Source: an uncultured Thermodesulfobacterium sp.
GTDB taxonomy: Bacteria > Desulfobacterota > Thermodesulfobacteria > Thermodesulfobacteriales > Thermodesulfobacteriaceae
Assembly (NCBI GenBank): GCA_938091335.1
Contig: CALLJG010000001.1
Location: 124,001 to 188,000, forward strand
Reading direction: 5' to 3'
DNA: 64,000 bases
Position numbers and translations under genes: made by a program. Shown in pieces: positions 1 to 9,431 of the stretch (within the stretch, counting starts at the first letter, position 1; each line of letters begins with the position of its first letter). The notes beneath the pieces are model-generated. The model ran no database searches. It worked only from the letters and a program-made list of their open reading frames with translations, and was not told where the DNA came from.

Positions 1-269
1 TCATCAGTTTTTTTAGTTTCGGTGCCTTTAAATATCATATGTTCAATTAAATGAGTAATTCCAGCTTGGTTTTCTTCTTCATAGGCACTTCCTACTTTTA
101 CACAAAGTTTAATTGTAGCTACATCTTCTCTTTGATAAGGATAAAAAAGAACTGTTAATCCATTATAAAGTTTTTTTTCTTTCACATTAATTAAATCCAT
201 AGAAAAACCCCCTTTCTCAAAAAAAAGAAGAATTAAAAGAAAAAAGAAAAAATTTATTAGATTAGACAT
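1..269 (-). CDS. M16 family zinc peptidase, N-terminal part (gene continues beyond window)
   Basis: Partial gene read leftward off the window edge. The visible protein contains HLIEH followed by MIFKGT, the inverted zinc motif HxxEH of M16 (insulinase/pitrilysin) peptidases, preceded by the family-typical stretch KVGSAYEE and NQAGITHLIEH. Two starts are possible. The ATG at 269 adds a hydrophobic segment (NLINFFFFLLILLFF) that looks like a signal peptide, placing the enzyme in the periplasm. The ATG at 200 has the better ribosome binding site (AAAGGGGG). I list the longer form because the hydrophobic segment is in frame and ends in a plausible signal-peptidase site. Only the first fifth or so of the protein is visible, so the second M16 domain cannot be checked. 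Confidence 0.85.
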   Translation of the reverse strand, partial: MSNLINFFFFLLILLFFEKGGFSMDLINVKEKKLYNGLTVLFYPYQREDVATIKLCVKVGSAYEEENQAGITHLIEHMIFKGTETKKTD

Positions 270-288
270 AAAAGGAAATCAAAATTTC

Positions 289-360
289 CTGGGGGAGGAG
301 GACTCGAACCTCCACTCGTGGATCCAGAGTCCACTGTCCTGCCAATTAGACGATCCCCCA
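289..360 (-). tRNA. tRNA-Gln (anticodon CTG)
   Basis: The minus strand folds as a standard cloverleaf. A 7-bp acceptor stem (TGGGGGA/TCCCCCA) is followed by a D arm with TTGG, an anticodon stem GTGGA/TCCAC enclosing loop CTCTGGA, and a T arm with loop TTCGAGT. The anticodon CTG reads CAG (Gln). The discriminator is G and no CCA is encoded. Confidence 0.93.
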
Positions 361-600
361 ATTTCTACTATAAAAAATAAAAATAACATAAATTTCTTAT
401 ATGTAAATAAAAGATCTACTATAATAAAAAGACTCATCCTTATATACTTGGTAGAATTTTAAAGGATTCACAGAGACCTGTATTGTGTAACATCATTTTA
501 AATTTTTTAAAGTCTCCATCTTTTAAATAAATATTTAACTACAACAAACTCATATATAGGTCTTAATTAATATTTTTGGATTAAAAAGGTTATTTAAAGG
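361..600. other. Intergenic region without a clear gene
   Basis: This 240-bp stretch lies between tRNA-Gln and the end of tlyA, both on the minus strand. I find no convincing gene. On the minus strand there is an 18-codon ATG frame at 440-496. A second frame from the ATG at 517-519 is open for about 40 codons apart from one TGA. Both are too short to call. A small hairpin with arms ACAG/CTGT lies just after that TGA (see findings). No clean promoter for tRNA-Gln could be assigned. Confidence 0.5.
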
Positions 601-1347
601 CTAAATAGACAATAAGATAAAAAATTCTTTATTTCCTTTTGGGCCAAGGATAGGACTTTCAATTATACCTAAAGGTTTAAGATTTATTTTTTCTGAAAAA
701 TCCCAAATTTCATCTATAACTTTTTTATGAATCCAAGAATTTTTAACTACTCCTTTTTTCAAAAATTTAGGATCTACTTCAAACTGGGGTTTAATTAATG
801 CTAAAATTTTTCCTTTTGGTTTTAAAAGAGGTAATAATACAGGTAGAATAAATTTAAGAGAGATAAAAGAAACATCTATAGTAATTAAATCAAAAACATC
901 AGGGAACATATCTCGAGTTAGATATCGTGCATTAGTTTTTTCCATTACTATAACTTGAGGGTTATTTCTAAGAGAATAATGAAGTTGGCCTTTACCTACA
1001 TCTACAGCATAGACCTTTTTAGCTCCATGTAATAAAAGACAATGAGTAAATCCACCTGTTGCAGCTCCAATATCTAAACAAATAAAATCTTTAACGTCTA
1101 ATTGAAAAACCTTTAAAGCATGTTCTAATTTAAGTCCACCTCTTGAGACGTAAGGAATACTTTCTTCAATCTTAATAAAAATTTCTTTAGGTACAAGAGA
1201 TCCAGGTTTTTCAATTTTTTCAAAATATTTTCCATTTTTTGAAATCCAAACTTTACCTGCAAGAATTAAAGCTTGAGCTTTTTCTCTACTTTCGCAAAAC
1301 CCTTTTTCAACTATAAGTTTGTCTATTCTAAATTTGTTTGTTTTCAA
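601..1347 (-). CDS. tlyA: TlyA family rRNA ribose methyltransferase
   Basis: Predicted SAM-dependent 2'-O-methyltransferase acting on ribosomal RNA. Residues 5-65 form an S4 RNA-binding domain (RIDKLIVEKGFCESREKAQ). The rest is an FtsJ/RrmJ-like Rossmann methyltransferase, with the SAM site DIGAATGG at 92-99 and the family signature YVSRGGLKLEHAL just before it. TIDVSFISL and LIKPQFE supply the later catalytic Asp and Lys. The length of 248 aa is normal for the family. The start overlaps the end of the upstream HDOD-GGDEF gene by 20 bp, so the two are probably co-transcribed and translationally coupled. Known TlyA proteins modify 16S and 23S rRNA; which site is modified here is not visible. 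Confidence 0.9.
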   Translation of the reverse strand: MKTNKFRIDKLIVEKGFCESREKAQALILAGKVWISKNGKYFEKIEKPGSLVPKEIFIKIEESIPYVSRGGLKLEHALKVFQLDVKDFICLDIGAATGGFTHCLLLHGAKKVYAVDVGKGQLHYSLRNNPQVIVMEKTNARYLTRDMFPDVFDLITIDVSFISLKFILPVLLPLLKPKGKILALIKPQFEVDPKFLKKGVVKNSWIHKKVIDEIWDFSEKINLKPLGIIESPILGPKGNKEFFILLSI

Positions 1348-2911
1348 GTCCAGTATCTATAAGTAAAGAAATAATTCTTTTCTGTTGTCTCGTTTTAAGA
1401 AGAGAAAGGTTAGTATTTAAAACTTCTAAAATTTTTTCTGTTTTAGGTTCTTTTTTAGGGTCCAAAATTAATGAATTATAACACACTATAGAAATATAAG
1501 GATAATAAATTGTTTTATATTTTTTATAAAAAGTTTTTTCGATTATATTTAAAAGTCTTCTTGCGACTACCAAAGCTCCTGATAAGGGAGTTTCAGGTAA
1601 AATAATAGCAAATTGTTCAATTTTTGACAATTTTGCTACTATATCTACTCTTCGTAAATTGTTCACAATATTTTGGGCTAAAACTTTTAAAATAATTTCT
1701 TCCTCTTCAATTCCGAAAAGTTCAGTAATTTGTGTAAATTTTTCAATTTCTATTAAAAGAATACTTAAAATTCTATTATATCTTTTTGCTCTTAAAAGTT
1801 CTTCTTTTAATCTCTTTAAAAAATAATCTTCATTATATAAATTTGTTAAAGGATCTAAAAAGCTACTAATTTTAAGTTTTCTTTTAAGTTCTTCTATTTC
1901 TTCAAGAAGTAAAAGTTTTTCTTGTGTTTTTTTAATAAGTTCCCCTTGATAAAACTCTATTAGAGATTTTTCCTGTTTTTTTTGTTCTTGTAATTTTTTA
2001 ATTTCTTTTTCTATTTTTTCTTTTTTTTCTTTGACCCACTTACTATAAGGTTCAAGGATAAAATCTTTATATCCTAAAAATTCATAAAAAGGGTTTACCC
2101 ATGCAGGTAAAGAATCTATTAAAAATTCCATTAGAGAGGAATTAAAGTTAAAATAGGTATGACCAAAATTTTTAAAATTTTTGAATTTTTGATCCTTATC
2201 TATACTAAAATAAACTCCCACTCCGAGATTTATAAAGTTTAATATTTTTAAATCCTCCCAAATCTCAGGTGGAATTTCTTCAGGGATTTGAGGAAACTGA
2301 TGATGATATTGGATATTAAGAATGAATCTACGAGGTAAATTATATAATTCAAAATATTCACTTCCTATAATGGCATGATCTGTACCAAAAACTTCTTTTT
2401 CAGCTTCACAAACAGATCTACCCAAATGTTTTAATTTAAGAACTTTTAAATATCCTTCTGGGAATAAAAGATATAGAAGAATGATCCCAAAATCCATTAA
2501 ATAAGAGGATACATGAAGATGAGAGGGATAAGTATTTAATTGACTAGACAATGCAAAAGAAAAACAAAGATTAGCAATAGCTCTTGCCCAAAATAAATGA
2601 AAGTTAAATTCATTAAAAGTAGATTTAGAAAGTTTAGTAGAAAAAAAACCCAAAATCAGAATTTTTACTGAATCCTCTCCAAGAATCAAAATAGCTAATT
2701 TTATGTCATTTATAGGTGGGTTTTCTTTTCTATATTTGGGATGGTTTGCTATGGAAAGAATGAAAGAGGAAAGTTCTTTATTTTGGGATATAAACTCTAT
2801 AAGTTTGGTTTCAGATTTTAATAAAAAGATATCTAAAATTTGTTGGCTTATTTTAGGTAAAATTAATAGATTTTTTTGACTAAGTTTGAGGAGTTTTTCT
2901 AATTCTCCCAT
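1328..2911 (-). CDS. HDOD domain protein with C-terminal degenerate GGDEF domain
   Basis: Signalling protein of 527 aa. Residues about 5-230 match the HDOD fold, a non-catalytic relative of HD hydrolases (LPKISQQILDI, then a helical region with ILGEDSVKILILG). Residues about 285-350 are a Glu/Lys-rich coiled coil. The rest is a GGDEF domain (DPLTNLYNEDYFLKRL). The catalytic signature is SKIEQ at about 429-433 instead of GGDEF, so diguanylate cyclase activity is unlikely and a sensory or protein-binding role is more plausible. There is no transmembrane segment. The gene heads a pair with tlyA, and its start region (2912-2997) is shared with divergent proA and holds two palindromes. Confidence 0.85.
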   Translation of the reverse strand: MGELEKLLKLSQKNLLILPKISQQILDIFLLKSETKLIEFISQNKELSSFILSIANHPKYRKENPPINDIKLAILILGEDSVKILILGFFSTKLSKSTFNEFNFHLFWARAIANLCFSFALSSQLNTYPSHLHVSSYLMDFGIILLYLLFPEGYLKVLKLKHLGRSVCEAEKEVFGTDHAIIGSEYFELYNLPRRFILNIQYHHQFPQIPEEIPPEIWEDLKILNFINLGVGVYFSIDKDQKFKNFKNFGHTYFNFNSSLMEFLIDSLPAWVNPFYEFLGYKDFILEPYSKWVKEKKEKIEKEIKKLQEQKKQEKSLIEFYQGELIKKTQEKLLLLEEIEELKRKLKISSFLDPLTNLYNEDYFLKRLKEELLRAKRYNRILSILLIEIEKFTQITELFGIEEEEIILKVLAQNIVNNLRRVDIVAKLSKIEQFAIILPETPLSGALVVARRLLNIIEKTFYKKYKTIYYPYISIVCYNSLILDPKKEPKTEKILEVLNTNLSLLKTRQQKRIISLLIDTGLENKQI

Positions 2912-2922
2912 TTTTGTTTTTA

Positions 2923-2968
2923 AATATTAAAATATAATAATATTTTAATATTATCAAAAATTTTTGAT
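2923..2968. promoter_or_regulatory. Two adjacent AT-only palindromes between divergent genes
   Basis: 2923-2952 is a perfect inverted repeat with 13-nt arms (AATATTAAAATAT / ATATTTTAATATT) and a 4-nt spacer. It is immediately followed at 2953-2968 by a perfect 16-bp palindrome, ATCAAAAATTTTTGAT. They sit between the starts of the HDOD-GGDEF gene and proA and could be an operator or part of divergent promoters. In sequence this AT-rich, chance palindromes are common. Confidence 0.4.
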
Positions 2969-2997
2969 TTTAAAATATTTATAAAAAGGAGGTAAAG

Positions 2998-4263
2998 ATG
3001 GAAGATCAACAAATGAAAGAAATGGTAATAGAGATGGCAAAAAAAGCTAAAGCTGCATCTAATAAAATAGCTAATATTTCTTCAAAAATTAAAAATGAGG
3101 TTTTATTTAAAGTAGCTAAAAAATTAAGGGAAAGAAAGGAAGAATTAAAAAGTATTAATGAAAAAGATGTAACTCAAGCTATAATGCAAGGACATAAAAA
3201 AGCTTTTATAGACCGTCTTACGCTTACAGATAAAATTATAGAAAGTATGGCTAAAGGACTTGAAGAAGTGGCAATTTTACCTGATCCAGTAGGAGAGATA
3301 GTTAAAATGTGGAAAAGACCAAATGGGCTTATAGTAGGAAAAATGAGAATTCCTCTTGGAGTGATTGCAATTATTTATGAAAGTAGACCTAATGTGACCA
3401 TAGATGCTGCTTCTCTTTGCTTTAAAAGTGGTAATGCAGTGATTTTGAGAGGAGGAAAAGAGGCGATAAATTCTAATATAGCTTTAGGGGAAATTTTTAG
3501 AGAAACCTTAAAAGAATTTAATCTTCCTGAAGATGCTGTTCAAATTGTTCCTAAACCTGAAAGAAAACTTATGGAATATATGTTAGAATTAGAAGAATAT
3601 ATAGATCTTGTGATTCCAAGGGGAGGGGAAGGGCTTATAAGATTTGTTGCGGAAAAAGCCAGAATGCCTGTAATCAAGCATTATAAAGGGGTTTGTCATG
3701 TATATGTGGATAAAGAAGCTAATCTAGAGATGGCAAAAGAAATTACAATCAATGCTAAATGTCAAAGACCAGGGGTTTGTAATGCCATGGAAACTTTGTT
3801 AGTTCATAAAGATATAGCTGAAAAATTTTTACTTGATATTGCAGAGGAGTATAAAAAATATGGAGTGGAAATAAGAGGATGTGAACAAACTTTAAAATAT
3901 ATTCCTTGGGCAAAGAAAGCTACTGAAGAGGATTGGTATGAAGAATACCTAGATTTGATTTTATCAATTAAGGTAGTAAATGATATAGATGAAGCTATTT
4001 CACATATAGCTAAATATGGGAGTAATCACACTGAAGCTATAGTGACAGAAAATTATTCAGATGCTATGAAATTTTTAAGGGAAGTTGATGCAAGTGTGGT
4101 TTTAGTGAATGCTTCAACAAGGTTTAATGATGGAGGAGAACTGGGGCTTGGAGCAGAAATAGGCATTTCTACTACTAAAATTCATGCCTATGGACCAATG
4201 GGACTTGAAGAGTTAACTACAACTAAATTTATAGTTTTTGGTAATGGACAAATTAGAACTTAA
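2998..4263 (+). CDS. proA: Glutamate-5-semialdehyde dehydrogenase (gamma-glutamyl phosphate reductase)
   Basis: Second enzyme of proline synthesis: reduces gamma-glutamyl phosphate to glutamate semialdehyde with NADPH. The protein is 421 aa, the usual length, in the aldehyde dehydrogenase fold. Family motifs include [18 protein letters not shown] and GGKEAINSN, and the catalytic Cys lies in [15 protein letters not shown]. The C-terminal [21 protein letters not shown] is typical of ProA. The start has a strong ribosome binding site (AAGGAGG, 7 nt upstream). It is the first gene of a long plus-strand run; its pathway partner proB lies 8.4 kb downstream in the same run rather than next to it. 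Confidence 0.97.
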   Translation: MEDQQMKEMVIEMAKKAKAASNKIANISSKIKNEVLFKVAKKLRERKEELKSINEKDVTQAIMQGHKKAFIDRLTLTDKIIESMAKGLEEVAILPDPVGEIVKMWKRPNGLIVGKMRIPLGVIAIIYESRPNVTIDAASLCFKSGNAVILRGGKEAINSNIALGEIFRETLKEFNLPEDAVQIVPKPERKLMEYMLELEEYIDLVIPRGGEGLIRFVAEKARMPVIKHYKGVCHVYVDKEANLEMAKEITINAKCQRPGVCNAMETLLVHKDIAEKFLLDIAEEYKKYGVEIRGCEQTLKYIPWAKKATEEDWYEEYLDLILSIKVVNDIDEAISHIAKYGSNHTEAIVTENYSDAMKFLREVDASVVLVNASTRFNDGGELGLGAEIGISTTKIHAYGPMGLEELTTTKFIVFGNGQIRT

Positions 4264-4873
4264 AAAAATAGGAATATTAGGTGGTACATTTGATCCTCCT
4301 CATCTTGCTCATTTAAGAATAGCAGAAGAAGTAAGAGAAACATATTATTTAGATAAAATATTTTTTATTCCTGCTGGATTTCCTCCTCATAAAAAAGAAA
4401 TTTTTTCTTCTTTTGAAGATAGATTAGAAATGGTTAAATTAGCTATAGAAGATAATTTGTATTTCGAAGCACTTGATATAGAAAAGGATATTAAGCCATC
4501 TTATACTTTAAAAACTATTCAAAAACTGAGAGAAATCTATCATGAAAGCGAATTATTTTTAATTATAGGATGGGATAGTTTTTGTGAATTTGAAACTTGG
4601 TGGAATTATGAGAAGTTTTTAGATTATACTAATATTATAGTTGTTCCTAGGGGAATAAAAAACTGGCAAGAAGTTCAGGCATATTTTTACAATAAAATTA
4701 GGGAACTTTGGTGTGAAGAGATAGCACTTAAAAAGATATTTTTTTGTCAAGTTATTTCATTTGATATTTCAAGTAGTTTAATAAGAAAATTAATTAAACA
4801 AGGAAGATCAATTAGATATCTGGTAACTGAAAAAGTATATCACTATATTAAAGAGAAAAGGATTTATACATAA
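4244..4873 (+). CDS. nadD: Nicotinate-nucleotide adenylyltransferase
   Basis: Makes deamido-NAD from nicotinate mononucleotide and ATP in NAD synthesis. The nucleotidyltransferase signature [11 protein letters not shown] lies at residues 13-23, and the C-terminal SSSLIRKLI matches the family's ISSTxIR motif. I chose the ATG at 4244; a TTG two codons upstream is the only nearby in-frame alternative. The start lies inside the last codons of proA (20-bp overlap) with no ribosome binding site of its own, so translation is probably coupled to proA. proA-nadD adjacency is common in bacteria. Confidence 0.94.
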   Translation: MDKLELKKIGILGGTFDPPHLAHLRIAEEVRETYYLDKIFFIPAGFPPHKKEIFSSFEDRLEMVKLAIEDNLYFEALDIEKDIKPSYTLKTIQKLREIYHESELFLIIGWDSFCEFETWWNYEKFLDYTNIIVVPRGIKNWQEVQAYFYNKIRELWCEEIALKKIFFCQVISFDISSSLIRKLIKQGRSIRYLVTEKVYHYIKEKRIYT

Positions 4874-7452
4874 TGAAGGGATCAATTAAAAAAGAAATAA
4901 CCCCAATGTTTCAACAGTATTTGGAGATTAAAAATAGATATCCTGATACAATTTTATTTTTTAGATTAGGAGACTTTTATGAGATGTTTTTTGAAGATGC
5001 TGAAACAGTGGCACCTCTTTTAGGACTTGTTTTAACTAAAAGGGAGGCAGGTAGTTCTTTAACAGCTCCAATGTGTGGAATTCCAATAGATAAAAGCAGT
5101 TTCTATATACAAAAATTAGTAAATATGGGATTTAAGGTTGCTATTTGTGAACAAATAGAAGATCCAGCTTTAGCTAAAGGATTAGTTAAAAGAGAAGTAG
5201 TAAAAATTTATACACCAGGTCTTCTTATAGATTTAGACGCTCTTAAGGAAAAAGAAAAGAACTATTTAGCTAGTATATATATAGATAAAAAAGCAGGTCT
5301 AGCCTTTTTAGAACTTTCTTGTGGTGAATTTATTTTTACTGAAATAGATAAAAACACCTTTTTAGCAGAAATTTTAAAAAAAGAACCAAGAGAAATAATT
5401 CTTAGCAAAAAATTAGAAAAATCTTCTGTAGTTAGTACTCTTACACAGATATTACCTAAAACTTTTTTAACTTTTATAGATGAAAATAATTTTAAAAAAT
5501 TACAAATACCAGAATTTGAAAAATTTGAAGAAGGAATAAAAGCTTTCTCAGCCATTTTAGAATATTTAAAAATTTATCAGCCTTATTTAGTAGATAAGAT
5601 AGAAAACCCCTCATTTTATTATCCAGAAGAATTTCTATTTTTAGATGAAGCAACTAAAAGAAATCTTGAGCTTACAAAAAATCTATGGGATGGAAGTGAG
5701 AAATATTCTTTGTTTTGGCTTTTGGATAAAACAAGCACCCCGATGGGTTCAAGGCTTTTAAAGGAATGGATTCTTTATCCCTTAAAAGATGTTAAAAAAA
5801 TTCAAAAAAGACAGGAAGCTATAAAATTTTTTATAAAAAATAAATTTTTAGAAGAAGAAATAAAAAAGAGTTTAAAAAAGATTTCAGATCTTGAAAGATT
5901 AAGTGTGAGATGTGCATTAAAACTGATTACTCCTAAAGAACTAGGTATTTTAAGAGAAAGCTTAAAGCAACTTCCTGAAATCAAAAATGTTTTACAAAAC
6001 GAAAAGGGTTTAATAATTCCTGAAGAAATTAAAGAAATTTTTGCGAAGATTGAAGATTTTTCAGAACTTATAGAGTTTTTGGATAAAGCTCTAGTAAAAG
6101 ATCCACCTTATACCTTAAAAGAGGGCGGAATAATCAATAAAGGATTTAATAAAGAACTTGATGAACTTCTTGAATTAAAAGAAAATGCTATTTTTTATCT
6201 TTCTGAACTTGAAAAAAAAGAAAGACAAAAAACAGGAATTACTACGTTAAGAATAGGATATAATAGGGTTTTTGGTTATTATTTTGAGATTTCCAAAAGC
6301 TATATAAAAATGGTTCCATCTTATTTTGAAAGAAAGCAAACCTTAGCTAATGTAGAAAGGTTTATTACCCCTGAATTAAAAGAACTTGAGAATAAAATAC
6401 TTTTTGCAGAGGAAAAAATTAAAAACTTAGAATATGAGCTTTTTTTAGAAATAAGGGAAAAGGTTTCTCAATACAAAGAAAGATTAAAAACCACTTCTCA
6501 TCTTTTAGCAAAACTTGATGTATACATATCTCTTGCTCGGGTAAGTATAGAAAATGAATATACGGTGCCGGAAATAGTAGAAGAACCTGTTATTATTATA
6601 GAAGAAGGAAGACATCCGGTTTTAGAAAAAATACAAGGAAAAGAAAAATTTATTCCTAATTCTTTAGAAATGAACAAGGATGATGCTTTATTTTTAATCA
6701 TCACAGGACCTAATATGGGAGGTAAATCCACGTATCTAAGACAAAATGCGCTTATTGTAATTATGGCACAAATGGGAAGTTTGGTTCCTGCCAAGTTTGC
6801 TAAAATAGGAATTTGTGATCGGGTATTTAGTCGTATCGGAGCAGGAGATCAACTTATAAGAGGGAAAAGTACTTTTATGGTAGAAATGAATGAATGTGCT
6901 TACATTCTAAAAAATGCTACTCCAAGAAGTTTAGTAATTCTTGATGAATTGGGAAGAGGTACTAGCACCTATGATGGAATGTCTCTTGCTTGGGCTATTG
7001 CAGAAAATTTGTATCATAAAAAAATTTTTACTCTTCTTGCAACCCATTATTACGAACTTACAGAACTTTCTAAGCTTTATATAGGAATTAAAAATTATCA
7101 TGTATCTGTAAAAGAATGGAATGGAGAAATTATATTTTTATATAAGCTTTTACCAGGTGCTACGACTCAATCCTATGGAATAGAAGTTGCAAAATTGGCA
7201 GGGATTCCACAAGAGGTGATTGACAGAGCTAAAGAAATACTTTATAAATTAGAGAATAAAAGCTTAAAAGAAAAAAAGGAATTTACTATGGCTTCAAAAA
7301 AAATTTATCAGCTTCCCATTTTTAGGAAAGAACATTTTATTCTCGAAAAAATTAAAAACTTAGATTTGGAAAATATGAGTCCTCTTTCAGCATTAAACCT
7401 TCTTTGGGAATTCAAAAAAGAACTTTCTTCACAAGAAAAAAAAGAAAAATGA
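4873..7452 (+). CDS. mutS: DNA mismatch repair protein MutS
   Basis: Recognises mismatched bases and starts repair. The N-terminal mismatch-binding domain has the Phe-x-Glu reading head (RLGDFYEMFFEDA). The ATPase domain carries Walker A GPNMGGKST near residue 614 and Walker B LVILDELGRGTSTYDG, then TLLATHYYEL. The length of 859 aa and the Phe-Tyr-Glu motif place it in MutS1, not the MutS2 recombination branch. The ATG overlaps the nadD stop codon (TAATG). No mutL is present in the window. Confidence 0.97.
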   Translation: MKGSIKKEITPMFQQYLEIKNRYPDTILFFRLGDFYEMFFEDAETVAPLLGLVLTKREAGSSLTAPMCGIPIDKSSFYIQKLVNMGFKVAICEQIEDPALAKGLVKREVVKIYTPGLLIDLDALKEKEKNYLASIYIDKKAGLAFLELSCGEFIFTEIDKNTFLAEILKKEPREIILSKKLEKSSVVSTLTQILPKTFLTFIDENNFKKLQIPEFEKFEEGIKAFSAILEYLKIYQPYLVDKIENPSFYYPEEFLFLDEATKRNLELTKNLWDGSEKYSLFWLLDKTSTPMGSRLLKEWILYPLKDVKKIQKRQEAIKFFIKNKFLEEEIKKSLKKISDLERLSVRCALKLITPKELGILRESLKQLPEIKNVLQNEKGLIIPEEIKEIFAKIEDFSELIEFLDKALVKDPPYTLKEGGIINKGFNKELDELLELKENAIFYLSELEKKERQKTGITTLRIGYNRVFGYYFEISKSYIKMVPSYFERKQTLANVERFITPELKELENKILFAEEKIKNLEYELFLEIREKVSQYKERLKTTSHLLAKLDVYISLARVSIENEYTVPEIVEEPVIIIEEGRHPVLEKIQGKEKFIPNSLEMNKDDALFLIITGPNMGGKSTYLRQNALIVIMAQMGSLVPAKFAKIGICDRVFSRIGAGDQLIRGKSTFMVEMNECAYILKNATPRSLVILDELGRGTSTYDGMSLAWAIAENLYHKKIFTLLATHYYELTELSKLYIGIKNYHVSVKEWNGEIIFLYKLLPGATTQSYGIEVAKLAGIPQEVIDRAKEILYKLENKSLKEKKEFTMASKKIYQLPIFRKEHFILEKIKNLDLENMSPLSALNLLWEFKKELSSQEKKEK

Positions 7453-9431
7453 TGAAAAAAATAATAATTTATCTCATTTTGATTAATTTTTTAAATATAT
7501 TTTTTTTTAATTATTCAGAAATACTAGCTACATCTTCCAAAATTTCAAATTCATATATTTATTATAAGGTAAAAAGGGGAGATACCTTAGAAAAAATAGC
7601 CAGAAAATATAAAATAAGTGAAGAAGAGCTAAAAAGATGGAACAATATGAAAACGGACAAAATAAAAGTTGGTCAAAAATTGATAGTAGGAATAATAAAA
7701 GCAAAAACCAAAAAGGAAATCCAAATTAAAAAGAAATCTCAAGAAGAAATATCTAAAGAAGAAATTTTAGTACAAAGGCCTCAAGAAATTTCAGATATAG
7801 AAAAAATTTTCTTAGAATATGAAAGGGAATATCAAATTTTGGTCAATAAACCTAAAGTTACTCAAAAAGAATGGCTTTCACTTCTTAGTAAGTATAGAAG
7901 ACTATATCTTTTATATCCAGGAAGTAAAATTGCTCCCAAAGCCATACTAAGGACAGCAAATATTTACTTTTATCTTTATAAGTCTTTTGCCTCAGAAGAA
8001 TACCTGAAAGAAAGTATAGAAAGGTATCAACTTTTGATAAAAAATTATTCTTATTCTAAAGAAACAGAAGAAGCTTATTATAATTTGATATTAATTTATG
8101 ATAAAGAACTTAAAAACAAAGAGATTTTAGAAAAGTTAAAAAGTGAATTTAAGTCTAAATATCCTCAAAGTCCTTATTTATCAAAATTGGAAAAAGAAGA
8201 CAAGAAAAAAATAGTGAAAAAAGAAATCTTTTCAAAAGGTGAGATCCCAAAAGAAAAGATTAAAGAAATAAAAATAGAAGAAAAAACTGAGGAAAGGGTA
8301 ATCCCAAATTTAAGAAAAATATTAGAAATTAAATCAATTACTGGAGAAGATTATACAAGGGTTATTATAGGGGTTTCTGATAATTTTGAATATCAAGCAA
8401 ATATATTAAGAGCAACAGAGGATAAACCACCTAGAATATATATAGATATTTATCCAGCTATTTTAGATAAAGATATACCTAAGGAAATAGAGGTAAAAAA
8501 AGCACATTTAACTAGAGTTAGGGCTTCTCAATTTGATAAAAATACAGTGAGAGTCGTTTTGGATTTGACAAGTTTGGCATCCTATAAAATTTTCAAACTA
8601 AAAGAACCTTATCAGTTAATATTAGATCTTATAGGGAAAGAAAAATTTGTTAAAAAATTTACTAAAGAAACAAAGCCAGTGCCAAATAAAGAAGAAAGTT
8701 ACATTAATTTAGCTCGTCAATTTGGTTTGAATATAAAAAGAATAGTGATAGATCCTGGACATGGAGGAGAAGATCCTGGGGCAGTAGGCCCTTCTGGTCT
8801 AAAAGAAAAAGATATAGTTCTTACAATAGCCAAACTTTTAAAACAAAAAATAGAGAGCCAATTAGGAATTGAGGTAATTTTAACAAGAGAAGATGATAAA
8901 TTCATTCCGCTTATTCAAAGACCAGCTATAGCTAATAGTAAAAAAGCAGATTTATTTCTTTCTATTCATACTAATGCATCTCCCAATCCCAATGGATGTG
9001 GAATTGAAACTTATTATCTTAATTTTACTACAGATCCAGAAGCAATGAGAGTAGCCGCCTTAGAAAATGCTGCTTCAGATAAAAATTTAAGTGATTTACA
9101 AGATTTAATAAAAGCCATTTTAGCTAATACAAAGCTTTCAGAATCAAAATTATTAGCTGAAAAAATTCACATGCAATTATTAGATTCATTAAGAAGATAT
9201 TATCCAGATACTATAGATAGAGGAGTAAAATATGCACCATTTTTAGTTCTTGTAGGTACAAGAATGCCAGCAGTGTTAATAGAGTTGCCATTTATAACAA
9301 ATCCTGTTGAAGAAAATAGATTAAAAGACAAAAATTATTTGGAATTAATAGTTGATGGAATTACTAAGGGGATAGAAATATATATTCAGAGTCTTAAATT
9401 TTCTCACAGGTATTATGATAAAAAATCCTAA
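7449..9431 (+). CDS. Periplasmic N-acetylmuramoyl-L-alanine amidase with LysM, AMIN and Amidase_3 domains
   Basis: Cuts the amide bond between MurNAc and the stem peptide, most likely during cell separation. An N-terminal signal sequence (MKKIIIYLILINFLNIFFF) is followed by a LysM domain at about 38-80 (VKRGDTLEKIARKY). Next come a helical TPR-like region (about 125-230), an AMIN domain (about 290-395) and an Amidase_3 domain (about 430-650). Zinc and catalytic residues are visible in IDPGHGGEDPG, LKEKDIVL, SIHTNAS and VLIELPFITN. The start is ATG 7449 or 7452, overlapping the mutS stop. LysM plus AMIN resembles AmiC-type enzymes, with an unusual TPR-like insert. The next gene is another predicted cell-wall enzyme. 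Confidence 0.93.
   Translation: MMKKIIIYLILINFLNIFFFNYSEILATSSKISNSYIYYKVKRGDTLEKIARKYKISEEELKRWNNMKTDKIKVGQKLIVGIIKAKTKKEIQIKKKSQEEISKEEILVQRPQEISDIEKIFLEYEREYQILVNKPKVTQKEWLSLLSKYRRLYLLYPGSKIAPKAILRTANIYFYLYKSFASEEYLKESIERYQLLIKNYSYSKETEEAYYNLILIYDKELKNKEILEKLKSEFKSKYPQSPYLSKLEKEDKKKIVKKEIFSKGEIPKEKIKEIKIEEKTEERVIPNLRKILEIKSITGEDYTRVIIGVSDNFEYQANILRATEDKPPRIYIDIYPAILDKDIPKEIEVKKAHLTRVRASQFDKNTVRVVLDLTSLASYKIFKLKEPYQLILDLIGKEKFVKKFTKETKPVPNKEESYINLARQFGLNIKRIVIDPGHGGEDPGAVGPSGLKEKDIVLTIAKLLKQKIESQLGIEVILTREDDKFIPLIQRPAIANSKKADLFLSIHTNASPNPNGCGIETYYLNFTTDPEAMRVAALENAASDKNLSDLQDLIKAILANTKLSESKLLAEKIHMQLLDSLRRYYPDTIDRGVKYAPFLVLVGTRMPAVLIELPFITNPVEENRLKDKNYLELIVDGITKGIEIYIQSLKFSHRYYDKKS

Noticed and set aside
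5262-6794. Minus-strand open frames within mutS
   Set aside because: They lie wholly inside mutS, have low-complexity composition and no ribosome binding site. They are shadows of the real gene.
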